A stretch of DNA of 64,000 nucleotides from Alkalibacterium sp049389645. GTDB taxonomy: Bacteria; Bacillota; Bacilli; Lactobacillales; Carnobacteriaceae_A. This document shows positions 34,051 to 43,447 of the stretch, piece by piece. The stretch is from the NCBI RefSeq assembly GCF_049389645.1, contig NZ_CP186540.1, positions 310,001 through 374,000 on the forward strand, given 5' to 3'. The notes beneath the pieces were generated by a model. It was given only the letters and a program-made list of their open reading frames with translations. It searched no databases and was not told where the DNA came from. Numbering within the stretch: the first letter of the stretch is position 1; every line of letters begins with the position of its first letter. Made by a program: the position numbers and the translations under genes.

Positions 34051-34743
34051 ATGAAACAATCAAATACACGTTTAAATATCACCAATGCCCTAACTTTATT
34101 CGTCATTATGTTTATCTTTCTGTTAATGATCGGATTTGAAATAAACATTTTCATATCATTATTGTTAAGTATCGCAATAGGTGTCTTTCTGCTCAATCTA
34201 TTAACAAAAACCGTTAGCGGACATACAAAAGAAAGACTGCCTCGTCTTTCCAAAGAAAAAGAAGAATTTTATTCTTCCAAAGGATTATCTAAAGAAGATA
34301 TAGATTATTTCAGACGAACAATGTTTCAAGCTCAGCAACAAATCGTTTCAATAGAACAGAACATGCAAAAGTCTGGCAAACTCAGAGCAATTGAAAACCG
34401 TAATAACACACTTGCATTATCCAAAGAATTATTTAAAGATATCACTCATGAACCAAATAGACTGCATGACGTTGATAAGTTTTTATATGTCCACTTACCC
34501 TCACTGGCAGACCTTTCCGAGAAGTATTTGGAAATTGAAGGACATAAAGCCAAAAGTAAAACAACTTATGATATCTTAGAAAAAGCAGCACTTACCATTG
34601 ACAAAATGTGTGAGCAGATCGCTGAAGATTATGTGAAATTTAAAGCAGATGATATTCAAGATATGTCCGTTGAAGTTGAGTTAGCTAAACGCTCACTTAA
34701 TCCTAAACAAGCAGACACACAGGATTTTGATAGTTCGATTTAG
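34051..34743 (+). CDS. xpaC: XpaC family protein (5-bromo-4-chloroindolyl phosphate hydrolysis protein)
   Basis: 230 residues. Two membrane helices in the first ~50 residues (NALTLFVIMFIFLLMIGFEI, NIFISLLLSIAIGVFLLNLL), then a cytoplasmic helical domain (FYSSKGLSKEDIDYFRRTMF). The name comes from a screening phenotype; the molecular function is unknown. ATG at 34051 follows GGAGG. It lies 48 bases before telA, the same pairing as xpaC-yaaN in Bacillus, which suggests a shared membrane-stress role. Confidence 0.85.
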   Translation: MKQSNTRLNITNALTLFVIMFIFLLMIGFEINIFISLLLSIAIGVFLLNLLTKTVSGHTKERLPRLSKEKEEFYSSKGLSKEDIDYFRRTMFQAQQQIVSIEQNMQKSGKLRAIENRNNTLALSKELFKDITHEPNRLHDVDKFLYVHLPSLADLSEKYLEIEGHKAKSKTTYDILEKAALTIDKMCEQIAEDYVKFKADDIQDMSVEVELAKRSLNPKQADTQDFDSSI

Positions 34744-34791
34744 GTAATTAAACTCAAACCCAACATAAATATTATACGAGAGGTGTAAACT

Positions 34792-36000
34792 ATGCCAAAT
34801 AATCACAAAAAATCATTTGATACCAATAAATCAGCAGATATTGATGATTTAATTTTAAATCCATTTGGTTCAGAAAAACCAAATATCGATAAGGTCAAAA
34901 AAGAGAGTCAGTCGTTGACAAAAAAAAATGAAGCAAAAAAAGTGATTGATACACTTAGTGACCAACGAAAAACACAAGCTTACGAACTAGCTAAACAGAT
35001 TGATGTGTCAAACAGTGATTCGATTTTAGATTATGGTGCTCAGGCTCAACAAAAACTGGGCGAATTCTCTCATTCCGTGCTCAATCATGTCCAGAATCAG
35101 GAAACTAATCAAATTGGTGAAACTCTCAATGACTTGATGTTTCGATTAAAAGAAGCTGACCCTAACGAATTGAAAGCAGAAGATCAGAACATTTTCAAAA
35201 AGATGTTCAGAAAAATCAATCGGTCTATTTATGAAACGACGGCAAAATACCAAAAAATAGGTGCTCAAGTAGATAAAATAGCTGTTAAATTAGACAAGGA
35301 ACGTGAACTACTATTAAATGACAATGAAATGCTCGAAGAATTATATGACAAAAATTATGACTATTTTGAAGCTTTAAATGTTTATATTGCTGCAGGAGAA
35401 GTTAAGATAGATGAATTACAAAGCGAAACCATCCCTAAAGCTATTGAACATGCTGAATCTAGTGAAAATCAAATGGAAGTTCAAAAGGTCAATGACTTGA
35501 ATCAATTTTTAAATCGACTCGACAAACGTGTGTATGATTTAAAAACGGCTCGTCAAATGACTATTCAGCAAGCGCCACAGATTCGGCTCATTCAAAATAC
35601 GAATCAGGCTTTATCAGAAAAAATTCAGACTTCTATTAATACAGCCATTCCCTTATGGAAAAATCAAATCGTGGTTGCATTGACACTGCTTCGTCAAAAA
35701 GAAGCGGTAACTGCTCAAAGACAAGTATCAGAAACCACCAATGAATTGTTGAAAAAAAATTCTGAAATGCTGAAAATTTCTTCTATTGAAACAGCAAGAG
35801 AAAATGAGCGAAGCATCATCGATATAGAAACACTTGAAAAAACACAGTCAGATTTAATGGAAACTTTGGAAGAAACATTAAATATTCAAAAAGAAGGACG
35901 TTCTAAGCGTAAAGAAGCTGAAGTTCAGCTCACTCAATTAGAAAGTCGTTTAAAAGACCAGTTACTAAAATTGACTGAACCCAATGATACGACTGAATAA
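34792..36000 (+). CDS. TelA-like toxic anion resistance protein (YaaN family)
   Basis: 402 residues, almost entirely helical and charged, no membrane segment. Family features: ALNVYIAAGEVKIDELQSET, MTIQQAPQIRLIQNTNQALS and KIQTSINTAIPLWKNQIVVAL near the C-terminal half (each typical of TelA; given as parts). Members were linked to tellurite, peptide and lysozyme tolerance, but no biochemical activity is known. ATG at 34792 follows GAGAGGTG. Partner of xpaC upstream. Confidence 0.9.
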   Translation: MPNNHKKSFDTNKSADIDDLILNPFGSEKPNIDKVKKESQSLTKKNEAKKVIDTLSDQRKTQAYELAKQIDVSNSDSILDYGAQAQQKLGEFSHSVLNHVQNQETNQIGETLNDLMFRLKEADPNELKAEDQNIFKKMFRKINRSIYETTAKYQKIGAQVDKIAVKLDKERELLLNDNEMLEELYDKNYDYFEALNVYIAAGEVKIDELQSETIPKAIEHAESSENQMEVQKVNDLNQFLNRLDKRVYDLKTARQMTIQQAPQIRLIQNTNQALSEKIQTSINTAIPLWKNQIVVALTLLRQKEAVTAQRQVSETTNELLKKNSEMLKISSIETARENERSIIDIETLEKTQSDLMETLEETLNIQKEGRSKRKEAEVQLTQLESRLKDQLLKLTEPNDTTE

Positions 36001-36027
36001 GCTTCTTTAGTTCTCGAGTCAAAATAT

Positions 36028-36056
36028 TTGAATAAAATATGAGGGTTTCATATACT
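36028..36056 (+). promoter_or_regulatory. SigmaA promoter of the GlsB-like gene
   Basis: TTGAAT (36028-36033), 17-base spacer, TATACT (36051-36056), 40 bases before the start codon. Confidence 0.7.
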
Positions 36057-36096
36057 ATAAAAGCAAGATTATATTTCAAATAGAGGAGAGATAAGT

Positions 36097-36339
36097 ATGT
36101 TAGGATTTATTTGGTCACTTATTATTGGAGGAATCATTGGTGCAATCGGTCAAGCTATCGTTGGTACAAATGTTCCCGGTGGAATTATTGGTAATATCAT
36201 AGTTGGTTTCATCGGTGCTTGGGCAGGACAAGCTTTATTCGAATTAGAACCTACTTTAGCCGGTTTTCAAATTATACCAGCTATTGTTGGTGCTATTTTA
36301 ATTGTTTTCATATACGACTTGATCGCAAGCCGTCTATAA
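36097..36339 (+). CDS. GlsB/YeaQ/YmgE family stress-response membrane protein
   Basis: 80-residue hydrophobic protein (transglycosylase-associated family name) with three membrane segments and many glycines: LIIGGIIGAIGQAIVG, IIGNIIVGFIGAWAG, IIPAIVGAILIVFIYDLI. Family members are induced by general stress; function unknown. ATG at 36097 follows AGAGGAGAG. Own promoter and terminator. Confidence 0.88.
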   Translation: MLGFIWSLIIGGIIGAIGQAIVGTNVPGGIIGNIIVGFIGAWAGQALFELEPTLAGFQIIPAIVGAILIVFIYDLIASRL

Positions 36340-36354
36340 TAATTACATTCAATC

Positions 36355-36389
36355 AAAAAAGACTTCCTTAAAATAAAGGAAGTCTTTTT
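36355..36389. terminator. Bidirectional terminator between GlsB-like gene and csp
   Basis: Stem GACTTCCTT/AAGGAAGTC, six A on the left and five T on the right, between convergent genes. Confidence 0.88.
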
Positions 36390-36395
36390 ATTTTT

Positions 36396-36596
36396 TTATA
36401 TCTTTCTTACGTTTGCAGCTTGCGGTCCTCTTTCGCCATCTACGATTTCAAATTCAATTTCTTCGCCATCATCGAGTGACTTGTACCCTTCGCTATCTAT
36501 TGCGCTGAAGTGAACAAATACGTCTTCATGTCCTTCGACTTCAACAAATCCGAAACCTTTTTCGGCATTAAACCACTTTACTTTACCTTGAACCAT
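36396..36596 (-). CDS. Cold-shock protein, CspA family (second copy)
   Basis: 66-residue cold-shock domain. RNP1 KGFGFVEV and RNP2 VFVHFSAI are present; the end is RGPQAANVRKI. ATG at 36596 follows AGGAGG; the reading frame stays open upstream to 36752, but that part is the untranslated leader. It differs from the copy at 15508 in the acidic segment SLDDGEEIEFEIVDGE. Confidence 0.95.
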   Translation of the reverse strand: MVQGKVKWFNAEKGFGFVEVEGHEDVFVHFSAIDSEGYKSLDDGEEIEFEIVDGERGPQAANVRKI

Positions 36597-36683
36597 TATG
36601 CATCCTCCTAAAAAATTATTGCAATAGACATTAAATGTGATACATATTAACTGTGTAATCTTTTCAATCTCTATTACACTTAA

Positions 36684-36712
36684 ATTATACATAAGAAAGC
36701 GGTTAATTTCAA
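36684..36712 (-). promoter_or_regulatory. SigmaA promoter of second csp gene
   Basis: Minus-strand TTGAAA (36707-36712), 17-base spacer, TATAAT (36684-36689). Gives a leader of about 80 bases. Confidence 0.75.
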
Positions 36713-36723
36713 CGTAATGACAT

Positions 36724-36770
36724 ATAAAAAGAACTTCTCTAATAAAAACCATAGAGAAGTTCTTTTTATA
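36724..36770 (-). terminator. Terminator of ileS
   Basis: Stem GAACTTCTCTA/TAGAGAAGTTC (36731-36741 with 36752-36762), flanked by A and T runs, directly after the ileS stop. It overlaps the csp promoter's upstream edge. Confidence 0.85.
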
Positions 36771-36776
36771 TATATA

Positions 36777-39557
36777 TTAATCCTGAATTAATACTTCTGG
36801 ATAGTGTTCTTCACAAATGTCGTGACAACGTGGGCATAAGAATTCATCTTCAGATAACTGAATACTATCTTCTGTTGTAATGCGGCATCGTGTACATACA
36901 TCCCCTTGCATTCTCTCAACCAGGATAGAAACATTGTCAAAATCTAATATTCTGTCATCTGCTGGTTTTTCTTTCAAATCTTTGACATTGATTTCGGAAG
37001 CAATCAATATTTGTCTAATATCACTGTTCATAGAATTTAAAAGCTCTTTAATGGACTCAGAAACAAATAAGGTTGTTTTTGCTTCGAAGTCTTTACCAAT
37101 AATTTTATTTTCTCTAGCTACTTCATTAGCTTTTAGCACTTTATCACGTAAAGACATGAATGCTTTCCATTGGTCTAACAATTCATCTGAATTACCATAA
37201 TTTTTAACTTCAGGGAATTCTGCTAATTGAACAAACCGTTCTTCTTCCTCTAAATAACTCCAAATTTCTTCAGCAGTATGAGGTAAGATTGGTGTAAGCA
37301 GCTTAGTCAAGTCTCTCACGATATGATAAAAGACTGTCTGCATCGCACGTCTGTCATACGCATCCGGAGCATCGATATAAAGAATATCCTTTGCAAAGTT
37401 AGCATAAAAGTTAGATACATCAAGTGTACAGAAATGATTGATTTCTTTAAAAATGTCTGAGAAATTGTAACGTTCATAACCATCAACTACATGTTCTACA
37501 GTTTGATTCAATTTATTCATCATGTATTGATCAACTGGTCTTAAGTCTGCATAAGCAATGCCATCATTTTTGAAATCGAAATCTTCTGTATTTTGGATTA
37601 AGAAACGAAGGGTATTTCTAATTTTGCGATACACTTCTGATACCTGTTTTAAAATATCCATACTTACTCTGACATCGGCTTGTGTATCAACACTAGAAAC
37701 CCATAAACGAATCAAATCCGCTCCCATCTGATTGATAACTTTATTCGGATCGATGACATTCCCTATCGATTTACTCATCTTCTTGCCTGCCCCATCTAGA
37801 ACCATTCCCTGTGACAAAACAGCTTTATAAGGTGAGACACCATTTATGGCTACCGACGTTGTTATACTGGAGTTGAACCAGCCACGATACTGATCTGATC
37901 CTTCTAAATACAAATCAGCTGGGAATGTAAGGTTTTCCCTTTGACGAAGCACGGCGTGATGTGATGATCCTGAGTCGAACCATACATCCATGATATCCGT
38001 TTCTTTTGTAAATTCACCATTAGGACTAAAAGGATGTTCGAAGCCATCAGGTAACAAGTCTTTTGCTTCTCTTTCAAACCATACATTCGAGCCATGTTCA
38101 GCAAATAATTCAGCTGCATGTTCAGTTGTTTCCGGGGTAATTATAGGCTCCCCATTTTCACCATAAAATATAGGCAGAGGTACTCCCCATGCACGCTGTC
38201 TCGATATGACCCAATCGCCACGGTCACGCACCATATTATATATACGTTGCATTCCCCATGGTTGTAACCAATCTACTTTTTCAACTGCATCTAAAATATC
38301 TTGTCTGAAATCGTCTATAGAAGCAAACCATTGTGGTGTCGCTCTAAATATAACAGGTTTTTTTGTTCGCCAGTCATGTGGATAACTATGCGTAAAGAAT
38401 TCAAGTTTCAATAACGCATTGTTTTCTTCTAACCATCCGGTGATTATTTTGTTTGCTTTATCGTAAAATACACCTTCTAGTCCGGGTGCTTCGTCAGTAA
38501 AGCATCCTCTACCATCAACTGGAGATATGATAGGTAATTTATAATTTTGACATACAATATAGTCATCTTCACCATGACCGGGAGCAGTATGGACCAAACC
38601 AGTACCATCCTCTAATGTAACATGGTCGCCGATAATGAGTAGGGACTCTCTATCATAAAATGGGTGTTGTGCTGTGACACCCTCTAAATCTTTACCTGGA
38701 ATTTTTTTAATTAATTTAACATCGTTCCATTCTAATGTTTCGGCAATATCATCAGCCATATCAGATGCCACGACAAATTTTCTGCCATCTACTTCGTATA
38801 CACCATAATCTGCGTCAGGTTTAACAGCAATAGCTAAGTTAGCCGGTAAAGTCCATGGCGTGGTCGTCCAAATGATAAATGAAGTGTCCGTATCAAGCAA
38901 AGATTTCCCATCTTTAACTTTAAATGCAACATAAATATTAGCAGAACGGACATCATGGTATTCGATTTCTGCTTCAGCCAAAGCGGACTCACTCGAGGGT
39001 GACCAATAGATTGGTTTCAATCCTCTATAAATATAACCTTTTTCTGCCATTTTTCCAAAAACACGAATTTGTTCTGCTTCATAATCCTTTGTTAACGTTA
39101 CATAAGGATTATCCCATTCTCCCGCAACACCCAAACGTTTAAAATCTTCACGTTGCTTGTTTACTTGTTTCCAGGCATAATCTTCACATAATTTTCTGAA
39201 TTCTGCAACAGACATTGCTTTTCTATCCACACCTGTATTCGTAAGTGCCTGCTCTATCGGCAGACCATGAGTATCCCATCCCGGTACGTAAGGAGCACGA
39301 AATCCTGACATAGACTTATACCTTACGATAATATCTTTTGATACCTTATTTAACGCATGACCGATATGAATATTTCCGTTTGCATAAGGAGGTCCGTCAT
39401 GTAAAACAAATGATGGTTTATCTTTGTTCAACTCTTGTCTGCGATTGTAAACATCTTGCTCTTTCCATTCTTCTTGTCTTTCCGGCTCTTTATTAGGTAA
39501 ATTTGCTCGCATAGGAAACTGTGTTTTAAGCAAATTAAGCGTTTCTTTCATTTCCAT
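36777..39557 (-). CDS. ileS: Isoleucyl-tRNA synthetase
   Basis: Class I synthetase charging tRNA-Ile, about 926 residues. The HIGH motif is in PPYANGNIHIGHALNK, KMSKS in GAGKKMSKSIGN, and an editing domain lies between them (TTPWTLPANLAIAV). The C-terminal zinc site has two CxxC pairs (CTRCRITTED and CPRCHDIC). The start is ATG at 39557 after AAGGGTGATGAA; the frame open to 39605 has no site. Last gene of the dcw cluster, under an Ile T-box. Confidence 0.97.
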   Translation of the reverse strand: MEMKETLNLLKTQFPMRANLPNKEPERQEEWKEQDVYNRRQELNKDKPSFVLHDGPPYANGNIHIGHALNKVSKDIIVRYKSMSGFRAPYVPGWDTHGLPIEQALTNTGVDRKAMSVAEFRKLCEDYAWKQVNKQREDFKRLGVAGEWDNPYVTLTKDYEAEQIRVFGKMAEKGYIYRGLKPIYWSPSSESALAEAEIEYHDVRSANIYVAFKVKDGKSLLDTDTSFIIWTTTPWTLPANLAIAVKPDADYGVYEVDGRKFVVASDMADDIAETLEWNDVKLIKKIPGKDLEGVTAQHPFYDRESLLIIGDHVTLEDGTGLVHTAPGHGEDDYIVCQNYKLPIISPVDGRGCFTDEAPGLEGVFYDKANKIITGWLEENNALLKLEFFTHSYPHDWRTKKPVIFRATPQWFASIDDFRQDILDAVEKVDWLQPWGMQRIYNMVRDRGDWVISRQRAWGVPLPIFYGENGEPIITPETTEHAAELFAEHGSNVWFEREAKDLLPDGFEHPFSPNGEFTKETDIMDVWFDSGSSHHAVLRQRENLTFPADLYLEGSDQYRGWFNSSITTSVAINGVSPYKAVLSQGMVLDGAGKKMSKSIGNVIDPNKVINQMGADLIRLWVSSVDTQADVRVSMDILKQVSEVYRKIRNTLRFLIQNTEDFDFKNDGIAYADLRPVDQYMMNKLNQTVEHVVDGYERYNFSDIFKEINHFCTLDVSNFYANFAKDILYIDAPDAYDRRAMQTVFYHIVRDLTKLLTPILPHTAEEIWSYLEEEERFVQLAEFPEVKNYGNSDELLDQWKAFMSLRDKVLKANEVARENKIIGKDFEAKTTLFVSESIKELLNSMNSDIRQILIASEINVKDLKEKPADDRILDFDNVSILVERMQGDVCTRCRITTEDSIQLSEDEFLCPRCHDICEEHYPEVLIQD

Positions 39558-39589
39558 TTCATCACCCTTAATATTATTATTTTTGATGC

Positions 39590-39818
39590 AAAAAAAAGAC
39601 TCCATCCTAAAGGACGAAATCTTCGTGGTACCACCTTAATTCGAAAAGTTATGTTACTTTTCCTCAACCCTTTAACGCAGGAATACGCGAATAACTACTT
39701 TATTTCATTATCCGATGACTTGAAGGATCAATTTCAGTTTCTACTTGTCAATTTCTCAGCTTTCATTGACTCTCTGTAAAGTTTTCACCCAAAAGGTGTT
39801 TCAAGATTTTCTGATTAT
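39590..39818 (-). promoter_or_regulatory. T-box riboswitch upstream of ileS (specifier AUU or AUC, Ile)
   Basis: Minus strand: CTTGAA...TTCAAG basal helix, ACAGAGAG, distal arm, GAAATTGATCC containing AUU and AUC, both isoleucine codons, T-box AAGGTGGTACCACG whose TGGT bulge fits tRNA-Ile A73, and terminator CGTCCTTTAGGATGG-type hairpin with T-run. It begins just after the divIVA stop. Confidence 0.9.
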
Positions 39819-39823
39819 TTAAT

Positions 39824-40498
39824 TTATGGAAGTTCAATAGCTGGTGTCATACCCTCTTCATACTCGTCATCAGTGCTTTCTGCTATGGGTAAAGACGACT
39901 TACCAGTGATTTCTGCTTCTATAGAATTCTCTTCACTATCTTTTTGATCCAATTCTTTTTTTACTTCTTGGATTGTCTTTATTTCAGGTTTTTCTGAGAT
40001 GGATGGTTGTAATATATCATCCCACTCTTCTTTTTTAACTAATTCTAATTGAGATTCTATCATCAACTGAAGTCTTTGTCTAAATATTCTGCTTTGTTTT
40101 CTTAGTTCTTCTGTTTCCAGTTCGATTTTACGTGCCTTAGTGACTGCATCTTTTAATAATTCATCTGCGTTGTTTTCAGCTTCGTGTTTTATATTTGACG
40201 CTTTGGTATTAGCTTCTTTTGCAATCATTTCTGCTTCTTTGTCAGCATTAAGTTTCAATCTGTCGGCTGCTTCTTGTGCCACTAAAATAGATTTATTTAA
40301 TGAATCATGCATCTGATCATAATTAGCTAATTTCTCTTCAGCTAAACCAAATTTCTTTTCCATCTCTTTTTTTTGCTTCAAGAGCATTTCATAATCTTTG
40401 ATGATTTGATCAAGATAGTCATTGACTTCATCTTGGTCATATCCTCTCATTCTAACAGGAAACTCTTTATTATGTATATCCATTGGTGTTAGTGCCAT
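39824..40498 (-). CDS. divIVA: Cell-division protein DivIVA
   Basis: Coiled-coil protein that binds negatively curved membrane at poles and septa. 224 residues. The N-terminal lipid-binding domain MALTPMDIHNKEFPVRMRGY followed by DQDEVNDYLDQIIKDYE is diagnostic. Long coiled coils follow, then a ~60-residue acidic, low-complexity tail after about residue 160 (EAEITGKSSLPIAESTDDEY). ATG at 40498 follows GGAGGTG. In the last position before ileS, as in Bacillus and Enterococcus. Confidence 0.95.
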   Translation of the reverse strand: MALTPMDIHNKEFPVRMRGYDQDEVNDYLDQIIKDYEMLLKQKKEMEKKFGLAEEKLANYDQMHDSLNKSILVAQEAADRLKLNADKEAEMIAKEANTKASNIKHEAENNADELLKDAVTKARKIELETEELRKQSRIFRQRLQLMIESQLELVKKEEWDDILQPSISEKPEIKTIQEVKKELDQKDSEENSIEAEITGKSSLPIAESTDDEYEEGMTPAIELP

Positions 40499-40572
40499 GG
40501 AAAAACACCTCCATAATTATTTAATTACTTTTTTTTTTCAATGTATAAAAAGTAGAAACCAGACTCAAGTTT

Positions 40573-41358
40573 TTATCTATTACGATCTAAGAAACCTAAC
40601 TTGAGTCTAATCTTTTCTTTTTTTGTTTTACCTTCGATTGCTTCTATACGAAGCCGGCCATACCCACGAATTGAAAGAACATCATGTATACCTAATACTA
40701 CATCTGGTCTCTCAGTTTCATTCCAATTTACTTTTACTTTTTTTGATGAAATGAGTTCTTTAGATTTTTGTCTTGAAATATGAAAAACACTAGCTAATAT
40801 GACATCAAGTCTCAAAGAAGATACGATTTCAAATCTTTCTTCCCATGTATCTTTAGGAAGAAGAATCTCAGTGTATGGGATTTCTTCGATTTGAATGGTT
40901 ATGTTACCAATTTTTGTTAAAGACGAAAGAAAAAATTGCATAATCGATGCGTCAGCAAAAAATTGCCAATCCTCACCATCAGTTATAATATCTCCAATCA
41001 TTTCTCGTCTTATCCCTTCACCCATGAGTGTTCCCAAAATTTTTCCATGAGATAAGTCAGTAAATTTTTTAGGGTATCGCAACTCAGCAATTTTAATTTC
41101 AAAATCTTCTTGCACGGGTTCAAAATATGAAGGCGAAAGATAAAGACGCTTTCGTTCAGCCGCCTCATATCCTCCAAAAGCTTCAGCTCTCACTTCATTA
41201 TGCTGCCCTACGATCGATTCTAAAATGTATTGCTCCCTTGGGTCTAAAAATGGAGTCAGATACGGTGAATATTGCAACTCCACCTTCTGTACCCAATCTA
41301 ACACCTGATCAATAAAAAGTCTTTCATCATCTCTAAAATGTTGATATGAATTTTCCAT
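40573..41358 (-). CDS. RNA-binding S4-domain protein YlmH
   Basis: 261 residues. N-terminal region of the YlmH type (HFRDDERLFIDQVLDWVQ, PYLTPFLDPREQYILESI) and a C-terminal S4 domain (RLDVILASVFHISRQKSKEL, KKVKVNWNETERPDVVLG) that binds structured RNA. In other Firmicutes and in plastids members are linked to rescue of stalled 50S subunits and to division; here the role is inferred. It lies 6 bases after yggT. Confidence 0.9.
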   Translation of the reverse strand: MENSYQHFRDDERLFIDQVLDWVQKVELQYSPYLTPFLDPREQYILESIVGQHNEVRAEAFGGYEAAERKRLYLSPSYFEPVQEDFEIKIAELRYPKKFTDLSHGKILGTLMGEGIRREMIGDIITDGEDWQFFADASIMQFFLSSLTKIGNITIQIEEIPYTEILLPKDTWEERFEIVSSLRLDVILASVFHISRQKSKELISSKKVKVNWNETERPDVVLGIHDVLSIRGYGRLRIEAIEGKTKKEKIRLKLGFLDRNR

Positions 41359-41364
41359 TTAACA

Positions 41365-41664
41365 TCATCCCATTTGCGTTAAAAGTTGATATAACAGTTG
41401 AAATACGGCTTCTACTCCATATTCGATGAAATTTAATGCGAAAAACGCGACAATCCCTGCTAAACTTACCATGCCAATAGATGGAACAAATTGTCTGAAT
41501 ATACCTACGTACGGTTCACAAATCCTTATGAGGATCTGACCTAGTTTGGATTGATATCCGCCAGGCATCCAAGATAACAGAAAATAAACAACTAAAGCAA
41601 TTCTATAAAGATCGATTCCTTGCATGATTAATCTAAAGATTGCTGATAATATTTGAACTACCAT
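41365..41664 (-). CDS. YggT family membrane protein
   Basis: 99 residues with two membrane helices (IDLYRIALVVYFLLSWMPGG, MVSLAGIVAFFALNFIEYG). ICEPYVGIFRQFVPSIGMV between them is the family signature. Function unsettled; a conserved dcw neighbour (ylmG). Confidence 0.9.
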   Translation of the reverse strand: MVVQILSAIFRLIMQGIDLYRIALVVYFLLSWMPGGYQSKLGQILIRICEPYVGIFRQFVPSIGMVSLAGIVAFFALNFIEYGVEAVFQLLYQLLTQMG

Positions 41665-41689
41665 AATTACTTTTGGAACTCCATTCTAA

Positions 41690-42154
41690 TTAAAAATCAG
41701 TATTTTTTAACGCTTGTAATTCTGAACCGTCAACTTCAAATGATTGAGGAGTACATATAAATATTTCTTCTCCCAATCTTTGGATATCACCTTTAATTGC
41801 ATAGGTCGTACCCATTAAGAAATCAATCATATTTTTGGCCTGCTCTTTTTCCATTCTTCTAAAATTCAAAATAACTGACTGATTGTTTAACAACACATCA
41901 GCAATAGATTGGACTTCCGAGTATAAGCGCGGTTCAACAACTTTTATACGGGGCTTTTTTAAAGCTTGTTGCTGATTTATCGCAACAACATTTTGACCAG
42001 TCATCTTATTATTAGTTTTTTTATTTGGCGATGCTAAAGGAGCTGTCATAATCTTATTCTCTTTTTGAGTTGAAGCAACGTCCACTTCATAATCTAAGTC
42101 GTCATCATTATCATTCAGAGAAAAATAATCATTTAATTTATCCTTTAAATTCAT
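41690..42154 (-). CDS. sepF: Cell-division protein SepF
   Basis: FtsZ-bundling membrane tether, 154 residues. It has an N-terminal amphipathic helix (MNLKDKLNDYFSL), a long linker, and the C-terminal SepF core (IADVLLNNQSVILNFRRME, IDFLMGTTYAIKGDIQRLGE). ATG at 42154 follows GGAAGAG. It follows ftsZ by about 25 bases. Confidence 0.93.
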   Translation of the reverse strand: MNLKDKLNDYFSLNDNDDDLDYEVDVASTQKENKIMTAPLASPNKKTNNKMTGQNVVAINQQQALKKPRIKVVEPRLYSEVQSIADVLLNNQSVILNFRRMEKEQAKNMIDFLMGTTYAIKGDIQRLGEEIFICTPQSFEVDGSELQALKNTDF

Positions 42155-42178
42155 TTTATACTCTTCCTTTCTGATGAT

Positions 42179-43414
42179 TTATTTACGTCTTCTTCTGAAA
42201 AAAGGAGGTGTGTCCATTTCTTCAGCATTAGATGCATCTCCAGAAGTGTCTTCACGATCAAAGAGATTTTTTGAAGAGTCAGCTTTATTTTCAGCTTTTT
42301 CATCTAAATCAGCATTGTGTCGATCTCTTAGATTAGGTTCTTTTCGGATATCCCAGTTACCGAAAGGGTCTCTTTCTTTATTTACTGACTGTGACTGAGT
42401 TGAAGTTGAAGTTTTTTGGGTAGTTTGTTTAGCTTTTTTAGCTTGAGAACCTCTTTTTTCAGGATCAATCCCCGTAGCAATAACTGTAACGACTACTTCG
42501 TCTCCTAAATCCTCGTTGATCGATGTACCAAAGATTATGTTTACTTCATTTGTTGCTGCTCCTGATACAATATCAGAAGCATCTTGTGCTTCAAATAGTG
42601 TCAAGTCAGAACCACCAGTAATATTTAACAGTACATTTTCGGCTCCATCCAATGATATTTCTAGCAACGGAGATGAAATGGCTTTTTTAGTCGCTTCAGC
42701 TGTTCTGTTTTCCCCAGAAGCTGTACCGATACCCATCAATGCTGAACCTTGATTTTCCATTACTGTTTTAACATCAGCAAAGTCTAAGTTGACATAGCCA
42801 GGATTTGTAATTAAATCAGAAATACCTTGTACACCTTGTCGAAGAACGTTATCAGCTTCTCTAAAGGCTTCCATCATCGGTGTTTTCTTATCTACTATTT
42901 CAAGTAGACGGTTATTGGAAATCGTTACTAAGGTATCCACATGCTCGCGCATAGAGGCAATGCCTTCTGCCGCAAAACGTCCTTTTTTAGGACCTTCAAA
43001 TGTAAACGGTCGAGTAATCACACCAACGGTTAAAGCACCTTGCTCTTTAGCAATTCTAGCTACGATTCCAGCTGCGCCAGTTCCTGTTCCGCCACCCATT
43101 CCTGCAGTGACAAATACCATATCAGCACCTTTTAATGCTTCTGCTAGTGCTTCTTCACTTTCCTCGGCTGATTTTCTTCCAACTTCCGGGTTAGCTCCAG
43201 CGCCCAAACCACGTGTCAATTTGGGTCCAAGTTGAATTTTAGTTTCTGCACTCATCATATCTAATGCTTGTAAGTCGGTATTAGCTACAATGAATTCAAC
43301 ACCTTGTACGCCATCTTCAATCATTCGGTTTACAGCATTTCCACCTGCACCACCGACACCAATTACTTTAATTTTAGCTCCATTTGCAGCAAAAGAATCA
43401 AATTCTAAATCCAT
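42179..43414 (-). CDS. ftsZ: Cell-division GTPase FtsZ
   Basis: Tubulin homologue that forms the Z ring. 411 residues. KVIGVGGAGGNAVNRMI, the tubulin signature GMGGGTGTGAAGI, and the T7 synergy loop NLDFADVKTVM are intact. A variable acidic linker of ~90 residues ends in the C-terminal peptide MDTPPFFRRRRK, the binding site for FtsA, SepF and EzrA. ATG at 43414 follows AGGAGG. Confidence 0.98.
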   Translation of the reverse strand: MDLEFDSFAANGAKIKVIGVGGAGGNAVNRMIEDGVQGVEFIVANTDLQALDMMSAETKIQLGPKLTRGLGAGANPEVGRKSAEESEEALAEALKGADMVFVTAGMGGGTGTGAAGIVARIAKEQGALTVGVITRPFTFEGPKKGRFAAEGIASMREHVDTLVTISNNRLLEIVDKKTPMMEAFREADNVLRQGVQGISDLITNPGYVNLDFADVKTVMENQGSALMGIGTASGENRTAEATKKAISSPLLEISLDGAENVLLNITGGSDLTLFEAQDASDIVSGAATNEVNIIFGTSINEDLGDEVVVTVIATGIDPEKRGSQAKKAKQTTQKTSTSTQSQSVNKERDPFGNWDIRKEPNLRDRHNADLDEKAENKADSSKNLFDREDTSGDASNAEEMDTPPFFRRRRK

Positions 43415-43447
43415 ACTATTTTTCCTCCTGTAGAAATTATAAAGTTG

